Below, in pieces: positions 50,283 to 60,783 of a DNA stretch of 64,000 nucleotides. The stretch covers positions 558,001-622,000 of the forward strand of contig NZ_RXNV01000001.1 in NCBI RefSeq assembly GCF_003966265.1, read 5' to 3'. Below the pieces are notes generated by a model. That model was given only the letters and a program-made list of their open reading frames with translations. It made no database searches and had not been told where the DNA came from. Within the stretch, counting starts at the first letter, position 1. Each line of letters opens with the position of its first letter. This DNA is from Shewanella atlantica (GTDB taxonomy: Bacteria; Pseudomonadota; Gammaproteobacteria; Enterobacterales; Shewanellaceae). A program made the position numbers and the translations under genes.

Positions 50283-51394
50283 TAACCTCTGTCTCCCGCA
50301 GGCTCGTTTAACTCAGTTTCGGCTGATGCGAGTTGCTCGGTGAGATCGTTAACCTTAAGGCCGTCACGCATATTAACCAGCCCCTGAACAACAATACGCT
50401 CTCCCACATCCACGCCTTCGGTAATAAGTACTTCATCCTGAATTCTGGCCCCCAGTGTCACTTGGGTGCGTTTCGCGAGATTATCCGCTCCAACAACATA
50501 AACGAAGCGCTTAGTGCCGGAATACTCGATAGCCTGAACCGGGATAACGGGCTCAGATACAGCCGGGAAGCCTAAGCTTGCCGACATCAGCATGCCAGGC
50601 TTGAGCTTATGACCTTGGTTATGACTCTGGTTTTCAAAACTAACTCTAACCTTTAAGTTCAATGTTTCTGGATTGATACGGGGATCGATAGCCACTAACT
50701 CACCGGTGAAGATATCATCGGGCCAGGCACGATTCGTCGCCGTCACAGTCATTCCTACACTCAACATAGAGAGGTAGTTCTCCGGTACCTGAAGGTCGAG
50801 TCTCATCGAAGACAGGTCATCGAGCGACAATAACTCACTACCGGCTGTGACCATCTTGCCTAAGCTGAAATCGAGTAAACCAGCGGTTCCGGAAAACGGC
50901 GCTTTAATATAATGGAAATCGAGCTCGGCTTGTGCTGCAGCGAGCCTTGCCATTGCAATATCGACACTGGCCTTCTGCGCATCAATTTCGGTTTGAGTGA
51001 TCGCACTTTGGCTTATCAGTTTCTGAAACTCTTTAAGCTTACGTTTTTCATCGAAGAGATAAGCTTTCGCTTCGGCAACACTGGCCTGAGGCTTGGCATC
51101 TTCAAGCTGGATCAGCAATTGCCCCGCCGTTATCTCCTGATTGGCCGCGACGTTAATGGCTTTAATCTTACCGGCCACCTCGGGAGCTATAAAAACTGAC
51201 CTGTCTGCCTCCAGCTTTCCTATCAATGCAATTTTTTGAGAAAGCAGATGTTGATCGACCACGCCGGTGACCACAGGAACCACCCTGGGGGCACGGGCAG
51301 CTTTATCACCGGGCTTCTTCGCCTGAGTGAAACTGCTGAATGTTACGATAACTGCGACAATCATGATAGGGAGCAAGATCAGGCTTTTTTTCAT
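50282..51394 (-). CDS. RND efflux periplasmic adaptor (system 1)
   Basis: Membrane-fusion protein linking the pump to an outer-membrane channel. 370 residues with an uncleaved anchor or signal (MKKSLILLPIMIVAVIVTFSS), lipoyl-type half domains (FIAPEVAGKIKAINVAANQEITAGQLLIQLED, in blocks near 67-100), a helical hairpin to about 150, then beta-barrel and membrane-proximal domains. No lipobox. First gene of the two-gene operon. Confidence 0.94.
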   Translation of the reverse strand: MKKSLILLPIMIVAVIVTFSSFTQAKKPGDKAARAPRVVPVVTGVVDQHLLSQKIALIGKLEADRSVFIAPEVAGKIKAINVAANQEITAGQLLIQLEDAKPQASVAEAKAYLFDEKRKLKEFQKLISQSAITQTEIDAQKASVDIAMARLAAAQAELDFHYIKAPFSGTAGLLDFSLGKMVTAGSELLSLDDLSSMRLDLQVPENYLSMLSVGMTVTATNRAWPDDIFTGELVAIDPRINPETLNLKVRVSFENQSHNQGHKLKPGMLMSASLGFPAVSEPVIPVQAIEYSGTKRFVYVVGADNLAKRTQVTLGARIQDEVLITEGVDVGERIVVQGLVNMRDGLKVNDLTEQLASAETELNEPAGDRG

Positions 51395-51698
51395 CGATTA
51401 TTTCTTTTAATGCTGATTAGATTAGTTGCCACTATTTTAAAGAAAAATCAGGCTTTGTAGGGTAAAGCTGTGTAAAGCAGCGCAAATGAGAAGATGATTT
51501 TGATGGGAATCTTGTAACAACTCATTGCAAGTAACAAAGAGGAAACCAACCCCTTACCCCAGCTTAAATACAGGTCAAAAAACGCAACATGAGATACTGA
51601 ATGTTTATTCGTTTAAAATGGTGAACTTCGCTTACGAGGCTTTGCCTCCATTAAGCTCTTGCCGGATCTTTGTTAATCTTATGGTGAGCAAATTAACT
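51395..51698. other. Gene-free stretch between the RND system 1 operon and the GNAT gene
   Basis: About 300 bases between divergent genes. The plus-strand frame open from 51525 is the N-terminal extension of the acetyltransferase frame and looks non-coding (it reads through low-similarity, Pro/Ser-rich sequence). No operator is recognised. Confidence 0.5.
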
Positions 51699-52157
51699 AT
51701 GAAAATAGGACCCACATTGAAACTTTGCTGGTTAGACACTGACAACAGGCGCGATGCCTATATTTTCTATAAGCATTTTTTGCCCTATGCCAGACTGAGT
51801 AAAAAAGAGAAAATAGGGGTTTTATTTACCCAAAAAGGTGAAGGCGAAAGTGAAAAACAGCTTATTGCAGCAGTCAGGCTAAGACCGATTGGCAGTTTCA
51901 CGCTTCTCACCGGCATGCTTGTGCATCCGGACTATAGAGAGCAAGGTTTAGCTCACCAGATCATGACATCTCTGGCGGATACATTTGAAAACAACAGAAC
52001 ATTTCTCTTCTCACTCCCCTCTCTGGTCGACTTCTATCAGCAGCATCAGTTTATTCAGACAGAAGATGTGCCTAATGATATTTTGCATCTTTTTTCAAAA
52101 TATCGAAGTCAGGGAAAAGAGCTCGTTTTAATGAAATTTAGTGATGAAGCTCAGTGA
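51699..52157 (+). CDS. GNAT family acetyltransferase
   Basis: 152 residues from MKIGPTLKLCWLDTDNRR. The acetyl-CoA site is visible as GMLVHPDYREQGLAHQIMTSL near 76-97 (HPDYREQGLA is the V/I-x-x-x-x-R/Q-x-x-G-x-A/G motif). Substrate unknown. I set the start at 51699 because GGTGAG precedes it and the family core begins just after; upstream ATGs at 51525 and 51681 are alternatives. Confidence 0.82.
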   Translation: MKIGPTLKLCWLDTDNRRDAYIFYKHFLPYARLSKKEKIGVLFTQKGEGESEKQLIAAVRLRPIGSFTLLTGMLVHPDYREQGLAHQIMTSLADTFENNRTFLFSLPSLVDFYQQHQFIQTEDVPNDILHLFSKYRSQGKELVLMKFSDEAQ

Positions 52158-52326
52158 TGACGACAAGCCTGTACTTATTAAACAAGCGAGCCAAAAAAGT
52201 TAAGAATAATATCGAACTCTTTTAGTCAATGAGGATTTTGCCTTTTTACATTAAGGCTTACCTTGTCATTATAAGCATAATGAAGTAGAAAGATAACCCG
52301 ACTTCACTTTCAGCTCCAGAGACCTT

Positions 52327-52806
52327 ATGACGCCTAAAAAAATTGCTATATTTGTCGATGTTCAAAATATCTATTACACCTGTCGTCAAGCCTACGGTCG
52401 ACAATTCAACTATAGAAAACTGTGGCAACAAATTAGTCATGAGGGGGAGATAGCTTCGGCAACGGCGTATGCGATTCATCGCGGCGATGATGGCCAATTA
52501 AAGTTTCAGGATGCTCTCAAACATATCGGCTTCGATGTTAAATTAAAGCCCTTTATTCAGAGAAGTGATGGCAGTGCCAAAGGCGACTGGGATGTCGGTA
52601 TCACCATAGATATTATGGAGGCAGCCAGCGAAGTCGATAGCATTATTTTGCTCTCAGGTGACGGTGATTTCGATCTGCTTATGCTAAAAATCTATCAAAA
52701 GTATGGAATAGACACCCAAGTCTATGGCGTCCCATCGTTAACAGCAAAGTCGCTCATCGACTCAGCATGTCAATACCATGAAATTGATGACGCTCTGCTG
52801 TTATAG
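52327..52806 (+). CDS. NYN domain (PIN-like) protein, LabA/DUF88 type
   Basis: 159 residues, nearly all one NYN domain: FVDVQNIYY at 9-17, GDWDVGITIDIM near 95 and LLSGDGDFDLLM near 115 supply the conserved acidic residues of a metal-dependent ribonuclease fold. The RNA target is unknown. Monocistronic. Confidence 0.85.
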   Translation: MTPKKIAIFVDVQNIYYTCRQAYGRQFNYRKLWQQISHEGEIASATAYAIHRGDDGQLKFQDALKHIGFDVKLKPFIQRSDGSAKGDWDVGITIDIMEAASEVDSIILLSGDGDFDLLMLKIYQKYGIDTQVYGVPSLTAKSLIDSACQYHEIDDALLL

Positions 52807-52808
52807 CT

Positions 52809-52841
52809 CAGATATAGTGCAGAAATAGTGCAGATATAATG
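52809..52841. repeat. Three imperfect copies of an 11-bp unit
   Basis: CAGATATAGTG, CAGAAATAGTG, CAGATATAATG directly after the NYN gene stop. Non-coding. Confidence 0.85.
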
Positions 52842-52949
52842 CGGAAACGGGTAACACTCTTCCTCCCCCGATATATAGAGCAATAGAGAGTAGAGTTAAG
52901 CCTGAGCAGCTATAATTGAAATGTCATATTGTCTTTTTGAGGAAACATC

Positions 52950-53429
52950 ATGACTATTTCTACACGTTTAAATAATTATCTTAGCGATAACAAGGTCGAC
53001 TATAACCTTGTGGCCCACCCCCATAGCTTCAACTCCCTGAGTTCTGCGATTGCCGCCCACATATCTCCGGCACAAGTTGCGAAAGCCGTGATTCTGGAAG
53101 ACCATGAGGGACGAAAAATGATGGCCGTCCTCCCTGCCGATCATAAGATCAACTTAGGGGCACTCAGCGATAAACTTAATCGAGATTTCCATCTGATAAA
53201 AGAACAAGCCGTCTACCAGATGTTCAATGACTGTGAACATGGCGCGATACCTCCTATCGGTGATATCTACAATATGGACGCCGTTTACGATGATCTCTTA
53301 GTGGAATCCAGTGAACTATATTTGGAGGCAGGAGATCACAGTAGCTTTGTTCATATAGAAAGGAAGGATTTCGTTCGACTGATTAAAGATGCCAAACATC
53401 TTAGGTTCAGCCATCAAACCATCCATTAG
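52950..53429 (+). CDS. YbaK/ProX-type aminoacyl-tRNA deacylase domain protein
   Basis: 159 residues resembling free-standing editing domains that hydrolyse mischarged aminoacyl-tRNA. Conserved features: AHPHSFNSLSSA near 22, the catalytic-type lysine in AKAVILEDHEG near 44 and the GAIPPIGDIYNM block near 98. Which amino acid it clears cannot be told. Good ribosome site (GAGGA). Confidence 0.83.
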   Translation: MTISTRLNNYLSDNKVDYNLVAHPHSFNSLSSAIAAHISPAQVAKAVILEDHEGRKMMAVLPADHKINLGALSDKLNRDFHLIKEQAVYQMFNDCEHGAIPPIGDIYNMDAVYDDLLVESSELYLEAGDHSSFVHIERKDFVRLIKDAKHLRFSHQTIH

Positions 53430-53709
53430 CTCGGGCAGACAATAAGGCACTGGAACCTATGGATACACAACATAGGTTCCTATCGCTCTTTAAAAGTCAG
53501 TCATTGAAAATGAAAGCTGCACCTTGCACAAAAACAGGTGCAAACCTATTAAAAAAGACTGAATGGGTATCTGCGGGTGAAAATCAGAAGTGCGCCTAAA
53601 TGTAAAAGTGAGCTTTAGCAGCTCCTGTCGTCAACCTCTGGCACCAGAGAAGCTAGCTTAATTGCCTCCCGGTGCTTTATTACACTATGTAAACCTCTAA
53701 ATCTCTAAA
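53430..53709. other. Convergent spacer after the deacylase and porin genes
   Basis: 280 bases with no gene; no clear hairpin with a T run for either convergent gene. Confidence 0.5.
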
Positions 53710-54891
53710 TCAAAAGCGCCAATCTTTTGCAAAATCATACCTGAAGCCAACCACCCAAGATGAGAAGTCATCAAAATAGACCATATCACGATACAGATAC
53801 TCGATATGGAAGCGTAAATTTTCGTCCGGCAACCATTCCAGCGTGGTGTTGTAACCATCGAACTTCCGACTAATCAATTGCCCATAACCATCATCAAATT
53901 CGAAGTAGCCTAACTTGACCTTAAACTGCTCACCCAATGGATAAGCCGCCGCCAAATCAATGGTATGGCCGTCACGGTCTTGAGATATTAGATCCCTTTT
54001 GTAGGTTCGCTCCTGATAGGCTGCGGCTAAATACAAGCCATTAGCAAAACCATGAGCCAGAGAGGCTGCCCACACTTCATCCTCACCGGTGATCACCTCT
54101 GAAGCCAGACTATCCTCAACCAGATAGCTGATAGCCCCATGAAACTCACCATGGTCGAAACCTACCCCAAGGTTAACCAGATCGGCATCATCGCTGCCAC
54201 TCCCTCCATCAAATTGTCCGGCCGCAAGCCAACTAAACTTACCGGTTTGCAAACGATAGGTAAGCATATTATCGACGAAGAAGACGCTCTCGGCATCATA
54301 GGCAAACGGACTATTCGCATGGTTGAAAATATCCACATATTCGGCGATAAGCAGATATTGAGGGGGTCTATCTTTACCAATTCCAACTCTGCCATAGGGG
54401 CTAGCCACTGCGGCATACGCCTTTCTGGCTTTACCAAAATCACCACTATTTGCCATGTCTATGCTCCATTCGCCATGCAATTCGGCTGTCCATCCCGGCA
54501 TAAACTCATTGGTCGCTCTAATCCCCGCACGGGACAGTGCATCGCGAACATCATAAAACGAGTCACCGTCCTCATCGATGTAACCAAAGGTCGGCCTCAT
54601 GGTCGCGTAAGCGCTAATCGTATTATTAGTTTTCTCTGGGGTATCCATGGCTTTAGATGGGGAAACTTGCCTTGGCTCAACGACAGGGGCTGCAACCTGA
54701 ACTTGTTTTTCCTGAGCTTGCTGTTGCTGCGCTTGCAATTGTGCTTTCTCTAACTGTTCGACCTGTTTCTGTAACGTCTCAATTTGCAGCTTCAACGATT
54801 CGAGCGTTATATCGGCCCCAACCGCTCCTGTACTAAAAGCTCCGACACAAATTACAATAATAATTAAATTTGCGATTATATGGTTTCGCAT
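53710..54891 (-). CDS. Outer-membrane porin-like protein with N-terminal coiled coil
   Basis: 393 residues. Signal peptide at about 1-26 (ending GAVGA), a coiled coil at about 29-64 rich in Leu, Glu and Gln, a Pro-rich linker, then a 16-stranded-type beta barrel with alternating aromatic residues, ending in Trp-Arg-Phe as outer-membrane barrels do. The coiled-coil-plus-barrel plan resembles phosphate- or anion-selective porins of gammaproteobacteria. Substrate unknown. Monocistronic. Confidence 0.82.
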   Translation of the reverse strand: MRNHIIANLIIIVICVGAFSTGAVGADITLESLKLQIETLQKQVEQLEKAQLQAQQQQAQEKQVQVAAPVVEPRQVSPSKAMDTPEKTNNTISAYATMRPTFGYIDEDGDSFYDVRDALSRAGIRATNEFMPGWTAELHGEWSIDMANSGDFGKARKAYAAVASPYGRVGIGKDRPPQYLLIAEYVDIFNHANSPFAYDAESVFFVDNMLTYRLQTGKFSWLAAGQFDGGSGSDDADLVNLGVGFDHGEFHGAISYLVEDSLASEVITGEDEVWAASLAHGFANGLYLAAAYQERTYKRDLISQDRDGHTIDLAAAYPLGEQFKVKLGYFEFDDGYGQLISRKFDGYNTTLEWLPDENLRFHIEYLYRDMVYFDDFSSWVVGFRYDFAKDWRF

Positions 54892-55270
54892 AATTTTTTC
54901 CCGGGGTAACTAGCGGTAGAAAAAGTATAGACCATTCTTTTTAAAGATAAGATTTAGATGAAATACATGCTTCACGACCAGAAGCCCTGGATTTCATGCT
55001 GGCAACGAGTAAATAGCCACTGTTTCCCACTAAGCTAAGGATAATATTGGAATTAAATGCAGTAACAGTTCTACTTTCCATAATTTAGATAGTTAATTTC
55101 GCCACATTGGTCATAAATTTACAGATTTAGTAATGCAGATCTAACTTTGGACCAACTTCCATACTATTACCGCGGATTTTTAGAGCCTGATCACACCTTT
55201 GGTAAATCAAGGTTGGTACTTTAGTTACCAGAATATTAAAACTTTAAACTTTAAGCATAAAGGTGAATTT
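54892..55270. other. Divergent regulatory region between porin and alcohol dehydrogenase genes
   Basis: 379 bases, AT-rich, no gene. The frame open from 55199 is the upstream part of the dehydrogenase frame and is not thought to be translated. No specific operator recognised. Confidence 0.5.
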
Positions 55271-56419
55271 ATGGCTGCTAAATTTTTCATACCGTCTGTC
55301 AACGTGTTAGGACAAAATGCGGTTGACGAAGCGATTGGAGATATCAAGACATTAGGCTTCAAAAGAGCATTAATTGTTACCGATAAACCACTGGTAGAAA
55401 TTGGTCTCGTAGGACAAGTTGCAGATAAGCTGGGTACTGCCGGTATCGAAGTTACAGTCTTCGATGGCGTTCAGCCAAACCCTACTTCAGGTAACGTTGA
55501 GTCAGGTCTTGAGTTACTCAAAGCCAATGACTGTGACTTTGTAGTCTCTCTGGGTGGTGGTTCACCTCATGATTGCGCCAAAGGTATCGCCTTAGTAGCA
55601 ACTAACGGTGGCAGCATCAAAGATTATGAAGGTCTTGATGTATCTACTAAGCCTCAACTGCCACTTGTTGCAATCAACACGACAGCGGGTACAGCAAGTG
55701 AGATGACACGTTTCTGTATCATCACCGACGAAGCTCGTCATATTAAGATGGCCATTGTCGATAAGCACACAACCCCAATTCTATCTGTCAACGATCCTGA
55801 ATTGATGTTAGCAAAACCAGCGGGTCTAACGGCTGCTACGGGTATGGATGCACTAACTCACGCTGTTGAAGCTTATGTTTCTATCGCTGCTAACCCAATC
55901 ACAGATGCGTGTGCTATCAAGGCTATCGAGCTTATCAAAGCTAACTTAGTTGAAGCCGTTGATAATGGTCAGAGCATCGATGCTCGCGATCAAATGGCTT
56001 ACGCTCAATTCCTCGCGGGTATGGCCTTTAATAACGCCAGCCTTGGTTATGTTCATGCAATGGCGCACCAACTTGGTGGTTTCTATGACCTTCCGCATGG
56101 CGTATGTAATGCACTACTTCTTCCACACGTTCAAGAGTACAACGCTCAAGTCGCTGCACCACGTCTGAAAGACGTAGCTAAAGCTATGGGTGTTGATGTA
56201 TCGGCTATGGATGATGCTCAGGGCGCTAACGCGGCAATCGAAGCGATCAAGGCACTGGCATTAGCTGTGAAGATCCCAGAAAATCTTACTAAGCTAGGCG
56301 TAAAAGCGGAAGATATTCCAACATTGGCTGACAATGCTCTTAAAGATGCATGTGGCTTTACGAACCCTAAGCAAGCGACACATGAAGAGATCTGCCAGAT
56401 CTTTACTAACGCTTTATAA
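55271..56419 (+). CDS. adhB: Iron-containing alcohol dehydrogenase
   Basis: Type III NAD-dependent alcohol dehydrogenase, close to Zymomonas ADH2 and E. coli FucO/YiaY. 382 residues. NAD loop [12 protein letters not shown] near 96-107, metal ligands in [12 protein letters not shown] (Asp and His near 194-198) and in [25 protein letters not shown] (His near 263 and 277). The ATG at 55271 has AAAGGTG seven bases ahead; the longer frame is discarded. Codon choice is strongly biased and regular, suggesting high expression. Confidence 0.93.
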   Translation: MAAKFFIPSVNVLGQNAVDEAIGDIKTLGFKRALIVTDKPLVEIGLVGQVADKLGTAGIEVTVFDGVQPNPTSGNVESGLELLKANDCDFVVSLGGGSPHDCAKGIALVATNGGSIKDYEGLDVSTKPQLPLVAINTTAGTASEMTRFCIITDEARHIKMAIVDKHTTPILSVNDPELMLAKPAGLTAATGMDALTHAVEAYVSIAANPITDACAIKAIELIKANLVEAVDNGQSIDARDQMAYAQFLAGMAFNNASLGYVHAMAHQLGGFYDLPHGVCNALLLPHVQEYNAQVAAPRLKDVAKAMGVDVSAMDDAQGANAAIEAIKALALAVKIPENLTKLGVKAEDIPTLADNALKDACGFTNPKQATHEEICQIFTNAL

Positions 56420-56492
56420 AGACTCTCTGCGCCAATAAATTTGGCGCAAGTAAAGTCGTTTCGTTTTCTCCCTGCATCTGAGAACGTAACAT

Positions 56493-56526
56493 AAAGGCCC
56501 ACTCTTAAAGAGTGGGCCTTTTCTTT
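56493..56526 (+). terminator. Intrinsic terminator of the alcohol dehydrogenase gene
   Basis: Twelve-base stem AAGGCCCACTCT with its complement and a tiny loop, followed by TTTTCTTTT. Confidence 0.92.
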
Positions 56527-56650
56527 TGTCCCGCGTTTGCCCAAACATACACAGCCATCAAATACACCAAAGAAATAGGCAAATGATGATATAACTCGCG
56601 ATCTAACTCAAAATTTCGAGATAAAGAATTACACATAATGATACAAACGT

Positions 56651-56739
56651 TATATTGTAGTGTTAGTTAGCTTTTTCCCTGCAAAGAATCAGCAAGCTAG
56701 AAGGCCTGTTTACTTTATATGAGTGAACGGGCCTTTTTC
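56651..56739 (+). ncRNA. Candidate small RNA gene
   Basis: A -10-like TATATT at 56651-56656, then a transcript of about 78 bases that can fold as two stems: TAGCTT (56668-56673) with AAGCTA (56694-56699), then an intrinsic terminator at 56700-56739 (AAGGCC-GTTTAC type stem with GTGAAC-GGGCCTT, then TTTTT). No gene upstream needs this terminator because the dehydrogenase already has one. The -35 element is poor, so this is tentative. Confidence 0.4.
56700..56739 (+). terminator. Intrinsic terminator without an assigned gene
   Basis: Stem of about twelve bases with one or two mismatches, ending GGGCCTTTTTC. About 175 bases past the dehydrogenase terminator. Confidence 0.75.
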
Positions 56740-56882
56740 ATATCCGCCTGCACCCCTTTCAATTTGTTGAAGCTTAGCCCACTTAGAAATCAATCAAATG
56801 GCTCTATTGAGAGCAAAAACTTAGCGTGTACTATGATCTGGTATGGAGTGAAACAGAGAGGGATAAGCTGTAATCTACAGGC

Positions 56883-56914
56883 ATAAAAAAGGCCGCCCTA
56901 AGGCAGCCTTTATT
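56883..56914 (-). terminator. Intrinsic terminator of the cold-shock gene
   Basis: Minus-strand AAAGGCTGCC / GGGCGGCCTTT stem with a three-base loop and six T, about 24 bases past the stop. Confidence 0.88.
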
Positions 56915-56937
56915 TTTTTATCCGAAGAGGTTTCGGA

Positions 56938-57150
56938 TTAAAGAGCTACAACGTTTGCAGCTTGAAGACCTTTCTGGCCTTGCTCAACTTCAAAAGATAC
57001 TTTCTGACCTTCTGCAAGAGTCTTGAAACCATCTGAAGCGATAGCACGGAAATGAACGAATACGTCATCACCGCCATTTTCTTGAGAAATAAATCCGAAA
57101 CCTTTCTCTTCGTTAAACCATTTTACTGTACCAGTAGTTGAATTAGACAT
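56938..57150 (-). CDS. Cold-shock domain protein (CspA family)
   Basis: Single-stranded nucleic-acid chaperone. 70 residues: [15 protein letters not shown] (RNP1 KGFGFI) near 7-21 and DDVFVHF (RNP2) near 29-35. The ATG at 57150 follows AAGGGGC. The long leader from the promoter at 57330 fits a cold-inducible member, but which paralogue it is cannot be decided. Confidence 0.95.
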   Translation of the reverse strand: MSNSTTGTVKWFNEEKGFGFISQENGGDDVFVHFRAIASDGFKTLAEGQKVSFEVEQGQKGLQAANVVAL

Positions 57151-57329
57151 GTATTGCCCCTTATATAAATTCATAAAAAAATATCGCGAAAGTGCGAAGT
57201 GCTGAGAAGTTGAATTATTAAGTATTACGATGAAGCTAAGGGAAACACTACGGACAAAAACTTACGAAGATCTGACGCGGGTTTACTTTACTTGATTCTT
57301 TAATAACTCCAAACAACAGAGCGGGAGCA

Positions 57330-57357
57330 AGAATAACACGAATTCAGGATTTGTAAA
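57330..57357 (-). promoter_or_regulatory. Probable promoter of the cold-shock gene with long 5' leader
   Basis: Minus strand TTTACA, 16-base spacer, TATTCT. The start of transcription would be near 57322, giving a leader of about 170 bases, similar to the structured thermosensing leader of E. coli cspA. Confidence 0.5.
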
Positions 57358-57445
57358 CATAAAGTGTCCAAATAGACCAAATTAAGGGATTCAGCCATAA
57401 CGAAAGCTAGCTGGCTAAAATCAACATCAATAACTATGTGCCTAT

Positions 57446-57475
57446 AAAAAAGGCCCACGAAAATTCGTGGGCCTC
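57446..57475 (-). terminator. Intrinsic terminator of the second RND operon
   Basis: Minus-strand stem AGGCCCACGAA with its complement, short loop, then six T, about 28 bases past the pump gene stop. Confidence 0.93.
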
Positions 57476-57502
57476 TATCTGAGCTCAATGCAGCGCTTAT
57501 TA

Positions 57503-60500
57503 CTAAGCTTTTGCCTCGCCTTTCACCCGCTCTCTAAGTTTTTGCATCATCACATAAAACACAGGAACCAGCAGAGTCCCCACTATCGTCGCTGCAAGCA
57601 TGCCACCGAAAACAGAGTAGCCCAGAGCACGACGACTTCCCGCTCCGGCGCCTGTCGCAATAACCAGAGGAAGCACACCGAGCAGGAATGAGAAGGCTGT
57701 CATTAATACTGCACGAAAACGCAGTCTGGCTGCCGTTTCGCCCGCATCTAGAATACTCTTACCCTCTTCTCTTAGCTGTTTTGCAAATTCAACGATCAAG
57801 ATGGCATTCTTACAAGCCAGTCCAATCAAGAGCACCAAACCAATCTGAGCATAGAGGTTCAAGTCCGTTCCCATCAGCCAAATATTAAGGAAGGCACCAA
57901 GTAATGCAATCGGTACCGCCAGCATTACCGCAAACGGAATTGTCCAGCTCTCATACTGAGCCACCAGGAACAGATAAGTAAACACTAACGCTAAACCAAA
58001 GATAAGTGGCGCTAAATTGCCCGCCTTAATCTCCTGATAGGTCTGACCCGTCCATTGATAGGTATAACCTGTAGGCAGACTCTGCTCTGCCGCACGCTCC
58101 ATCGCGCTAATAGCATCACCCGAGCTAAATCCTGCCGCAGGAAAGCCATTAATCGTGGTCGAACTAAACATATTGTATGAGTTCATCACATCCGGGCCCA
58201 AGATAGGTGTCACCGTCACCAGCGTACTCAGAGGCACCATCTCACCACTTGCCGAACGCACGTAGAAGCTGGAAATATCCCTGTCCGAATTACGAAACTC
58301 ACCTTCGGCCTGCACAATAACTCTAAACACCTTACCGTAGCGGTTAAAGTCATTCACATACATGGAGCCAAGCATGGTCTGCATGGTTGTGAACACCTCA
58401 CTCAATGAGATCCCTAACGCCTTGGCTTTATCCCTGTCTACATCCACATACATCTGCGGAACATCGGCACGGAAGTTACTAAATGCCATGGCAATTTCAG
58501 GCTGCTCATTGGCCTTCATAATCAAGGCTCGCATCACAGAAGCCAACTCTTGAGGTGAGCGACCCTGAGTATCTTGCAGCACAAACTCGAAACCACCCAC
58601 ACTACCCACACCAGGGATTGGCGGCAATGAGAATGCCATGGCTTTCACCGATGGATTAGCCGCATACTTAGCCTGAAGCTTGGCAACTATCGCTGCCTCG
58701 ACCATATCAGGGGTATCCCGCTCCTCCCAAGTGGAGAGAGTAACGATCATCAAGCCACCATTGGACGATACAGAACCAGTTAAGATGCTGAAGCCACTGG
58801 CGTGGATCACATTCTCAACACCTGGCTCGGCCAGCGTCAATTCGACTAACTCTTCCATCACCTCTTCGGTACGGTTTAATGAGGCACCATCAGGGAGTTG
58901 GATATCGACCATAAAGGCTTTTTTATCTTCCATAGGCACGAAGCCTGAAGGTAAGATTTTGGCAACGCCACCCGTGACAGCAATTAAACACACATAGACG
59001 ATCACGACTAAAGAGAGTTTGCGCGTCAATGACGAGACAAGCCCCATGTATTTACCGGTGAAACGTTCAAAGTATTTATTAAACGTGGCATGAAAACCAG
59101 TTTCGTGCTGCTTGGGTGCTCTAAGTAGTGAGGCACATAGCGCCGGACTCAAGGTTAGCGCGTTTATTGAGGAGATAAGTACAGCGATACAGATGGTCAC
59201 AGAGAACTGGGCATACATCTGTCCGGTAATGCCTGGCATCACAGCCGTTGGAGCAAATACAGCAAGCAGCACTAACGTAGTCGCAATAATGGGACCGGTA
59301 ACCTCTTTCATCGCCTTAGAAGTCGCCTCTTTGGGAGAAAGGCCTTCATCCTGCATCAGACGAGTCACGTTCTCTACCACCACGATCGCATCATCGACCA
59401 CAATACCAATGGCCAAGATCAACGCAAACAGAGATACGGTATTAATACTCATACCAAACAGGAGTAAAAACGCAAAGGTAGCAATCAAGGAAACCGGAAT
59501 AGCAATTCCGGGAACCAGCGTCGAACGGGCATCTTGCAAGAAGATATAAACAACTAACACAACCAGTGTGATAGAGATGAAGAGAGTCTGTACAACCTCT
59601 TTAATAGAAGTTTCAACGAACTCGGTCGTGTCATAAAGCACTTCATATTCCAGATCGGTAGGAAAACGCTCTGAAAGTTTCGCCATTTCGGCTTTAATTC
59701 CGGCGGCAACTTCCAATGCATTAGCGTCTGGAGACTGGTAAACGGCGATAATAGCCGAAGGCTTATTGTTTAACTTACCTTGTGCGTCATAGGTTTGAGA
59801 ACCTAATTCGACACGAGCCACATCGCTGACAACAACCTTAGAACCGTCGTTGTTCGCCCGGATCATGACATCCCTGAACTCGTTTGGATCTTTTAAACGT
59901 CCCTTAGTCTGCAGGGTATATTGAAACTGCTGCTCCGGATCAACAGGTGCCGCCCCGATGCGTCCTGCGGCCACTTGAATATTTTGCTCCTGCAAGGCTG
60001 CAATCACATCTTTTGCTGTCACGCCAAAGCTTGCCATCTTATTCGGATCAAGCCAAATTCGCATAGCATAATCCAGCGCACCAATAACCTGTACTTTAGA
60101 CACACCATTTTGGCGTGCTAATGCATCGGTGACATTCAGGCCGGCATAGTTAGTAACAAACAGCGAGTCAAAGGTCTCATTGGGCGACACTAAGTTCACA
60201 ACCATCAAGATATTAGGGCTCTGCTTTTCAACTGTAACCCCCTGACGTTTAACCTCTTCAGGCAAACGTGGCATCGCCTGCTGAACCCGGTTTTGCACCT
60301 TGACCTGCGCCATGTCGGCATCGGTACCCACATCGAAAGTGACACTCAGTGAGTAGCTACCATCGTTGGCACTCTTAGACTCCATGTAGATCATATCTTC
60401 AACACCATTGACCTCAGCTTCAATAGGCTGGGCTATAGTGTCTTTGACGATATCGGCACTGGCACCTGAGTAGTTGGTAGATACATTAATTTGCGGTGGT

Positions 60501-60619
60501 GCAATCTCGGGAAACTCTGAAATCGACAGGATCGGAATAGAGATAAGTCCAACCAAGGTCAGAACGGTCGAAATAACGAAGGCAAACTTAGGCCTGTTAA
60601 TAAAAAACTCACTAATCAT
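57503..60619 (-). CDS. RND efflux transporter, inner-membrane pump (system 2, HAE1/AcrB type)
   Basis: 1038 residues from [17 protein letters not shown]. Hydrophobic-substrate efflux pump: twelve membrane helices, two periplasmic pore regions, proton-relay aspartates D409-D410 ([13 protein letters not shown]) and the lysine of [17 protein letters not shown] near 935. The start at 60619 has AGGGGG ahead of it. A duplicated start region lies about 80 bases upstream. It follows the adaptor gene by 164 bases. No channel or regulator gene is next to it. Confidence 0.96.
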   Translation of the reverse strand: MISEFFINRPKFAFVISTVLTLVGLISIPILSISEFPEIAPPQINVSTNYSGASADIVKDTIAQPIEAEVNGVEDMIYMESKSANDGSYSLSVTFDVGTDADMAQVKVQNRVQQAMPRLPEEVKRQGVTVEKQSPNILMVVNLVSPNETFDSLFVTNYAGLNVTDALARQNGVSKVQVIGALDYAMRIWLDPNKMASFGVTAKDVIAALQEQNIQVAAGRIGAAPVDPEQQFQYTLQTKGRLKDPNEFRDVMIRANNDGSKVVVSDVARVELGSQTYDAQGKLNNKPSAIIAVYQSPDANALEVAAGIKAEMAKLSERFPTDLEYEVLYDTTEFVETSIKEVVQTLFISITLVVLVVYIFLQDARSTLVPGIAIPVSLIATFAFLLLFGMSINTVSLFALILAIGIVVDDAIVVVENVTRLMQDEGLSPKEATSKAMKEVTGPIIATTLVLLAVFAPTAVMPGITGQMYAQFSVTICIAVLISSINALTLSPALCASLLRAPKQHETGFHATFNKYFERFTGKYMGLVSSLTRKLSLVVIVYVCLIAVTGGVAKILPSGFVPMEDKKAFMVDIQLPDGASLNRTEEVMEELVELTLAEPGVENVIHASGFSILTGSVSSNGGLMIVTLSTWEERDTPDMVEAAIVAKLQAKYAANPSVKAMAFSLPPIPGVGSVGGFEFVLQDTQGRSPQELASVMRALIMKANEQPEIAMAFSNFRADVPQMYVDVDRDKAKALGISLSEVFTTMQTMLGSMYVNDFNRYGKVFRVIVQAEGEFRNSDRDISSFYVRSASGEMVPLSTLVTVTPILGPDVMNSYNMFSSTTINGFPAAGFSSGDAISAMERAAEQSLPTGYTYQWTGQTYQEIKAGNLAPLIFGLALVFTYLFLVAQYESWTIPFAVMLAVPIALLGAFLNIWLMGTDLNLYAQIGLVLLIGLACKNAILIVEFAKQLREEGKSILDAGETAARLRFRAVLMTAFSFLLGVLPLVIATGAGAGSRRALGYSVFGGMLAATIVGTLLVPVFYVMMQKLRERVKGEAKA

Positions 60620-60718
60620 TGCAGCCCCCTTCATCCAGGCTCAAACCGTCTGCACAAACGCTCAATTTTATGGACCTGTTAATAACAAACTCACTAATCA
60701 TCTCTAGCCCCTGTCATC
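60591..60718. repeat. Duplicated translation-start region of the RND pump gene
   Basis: 60591-60636 (true start region) and 60672-60718 are about 46-base direct repeats with roughly eight differences and one gap, covering the ribosome site, the ATG and the first nine codons. Confidence 0.88.
60612..60701 (-). CDS. Possible 29-codon upstream ORF overlapping the RND pump start
   Basis: Starts with the duplicated ATG at 60701, preceded by AGGGGC, and encodes [10 protein letters not shown] before diverging from the pump sequence. It ends at TAG (60612-60614), eight bases inside the pump gene in another frame. Either a decayed gene start or a leader coupled to pump translation. Confidence 0.5.
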   Translation of the reverse strand: MISEFVINRSIKLSVCADGLSLDEGGCND

Positions 60719-60783
60719 AATAGACGTGATGGATACATACGCATTGAACCAACTAAATATAGGTTCACTCATTATGGCGGTCC

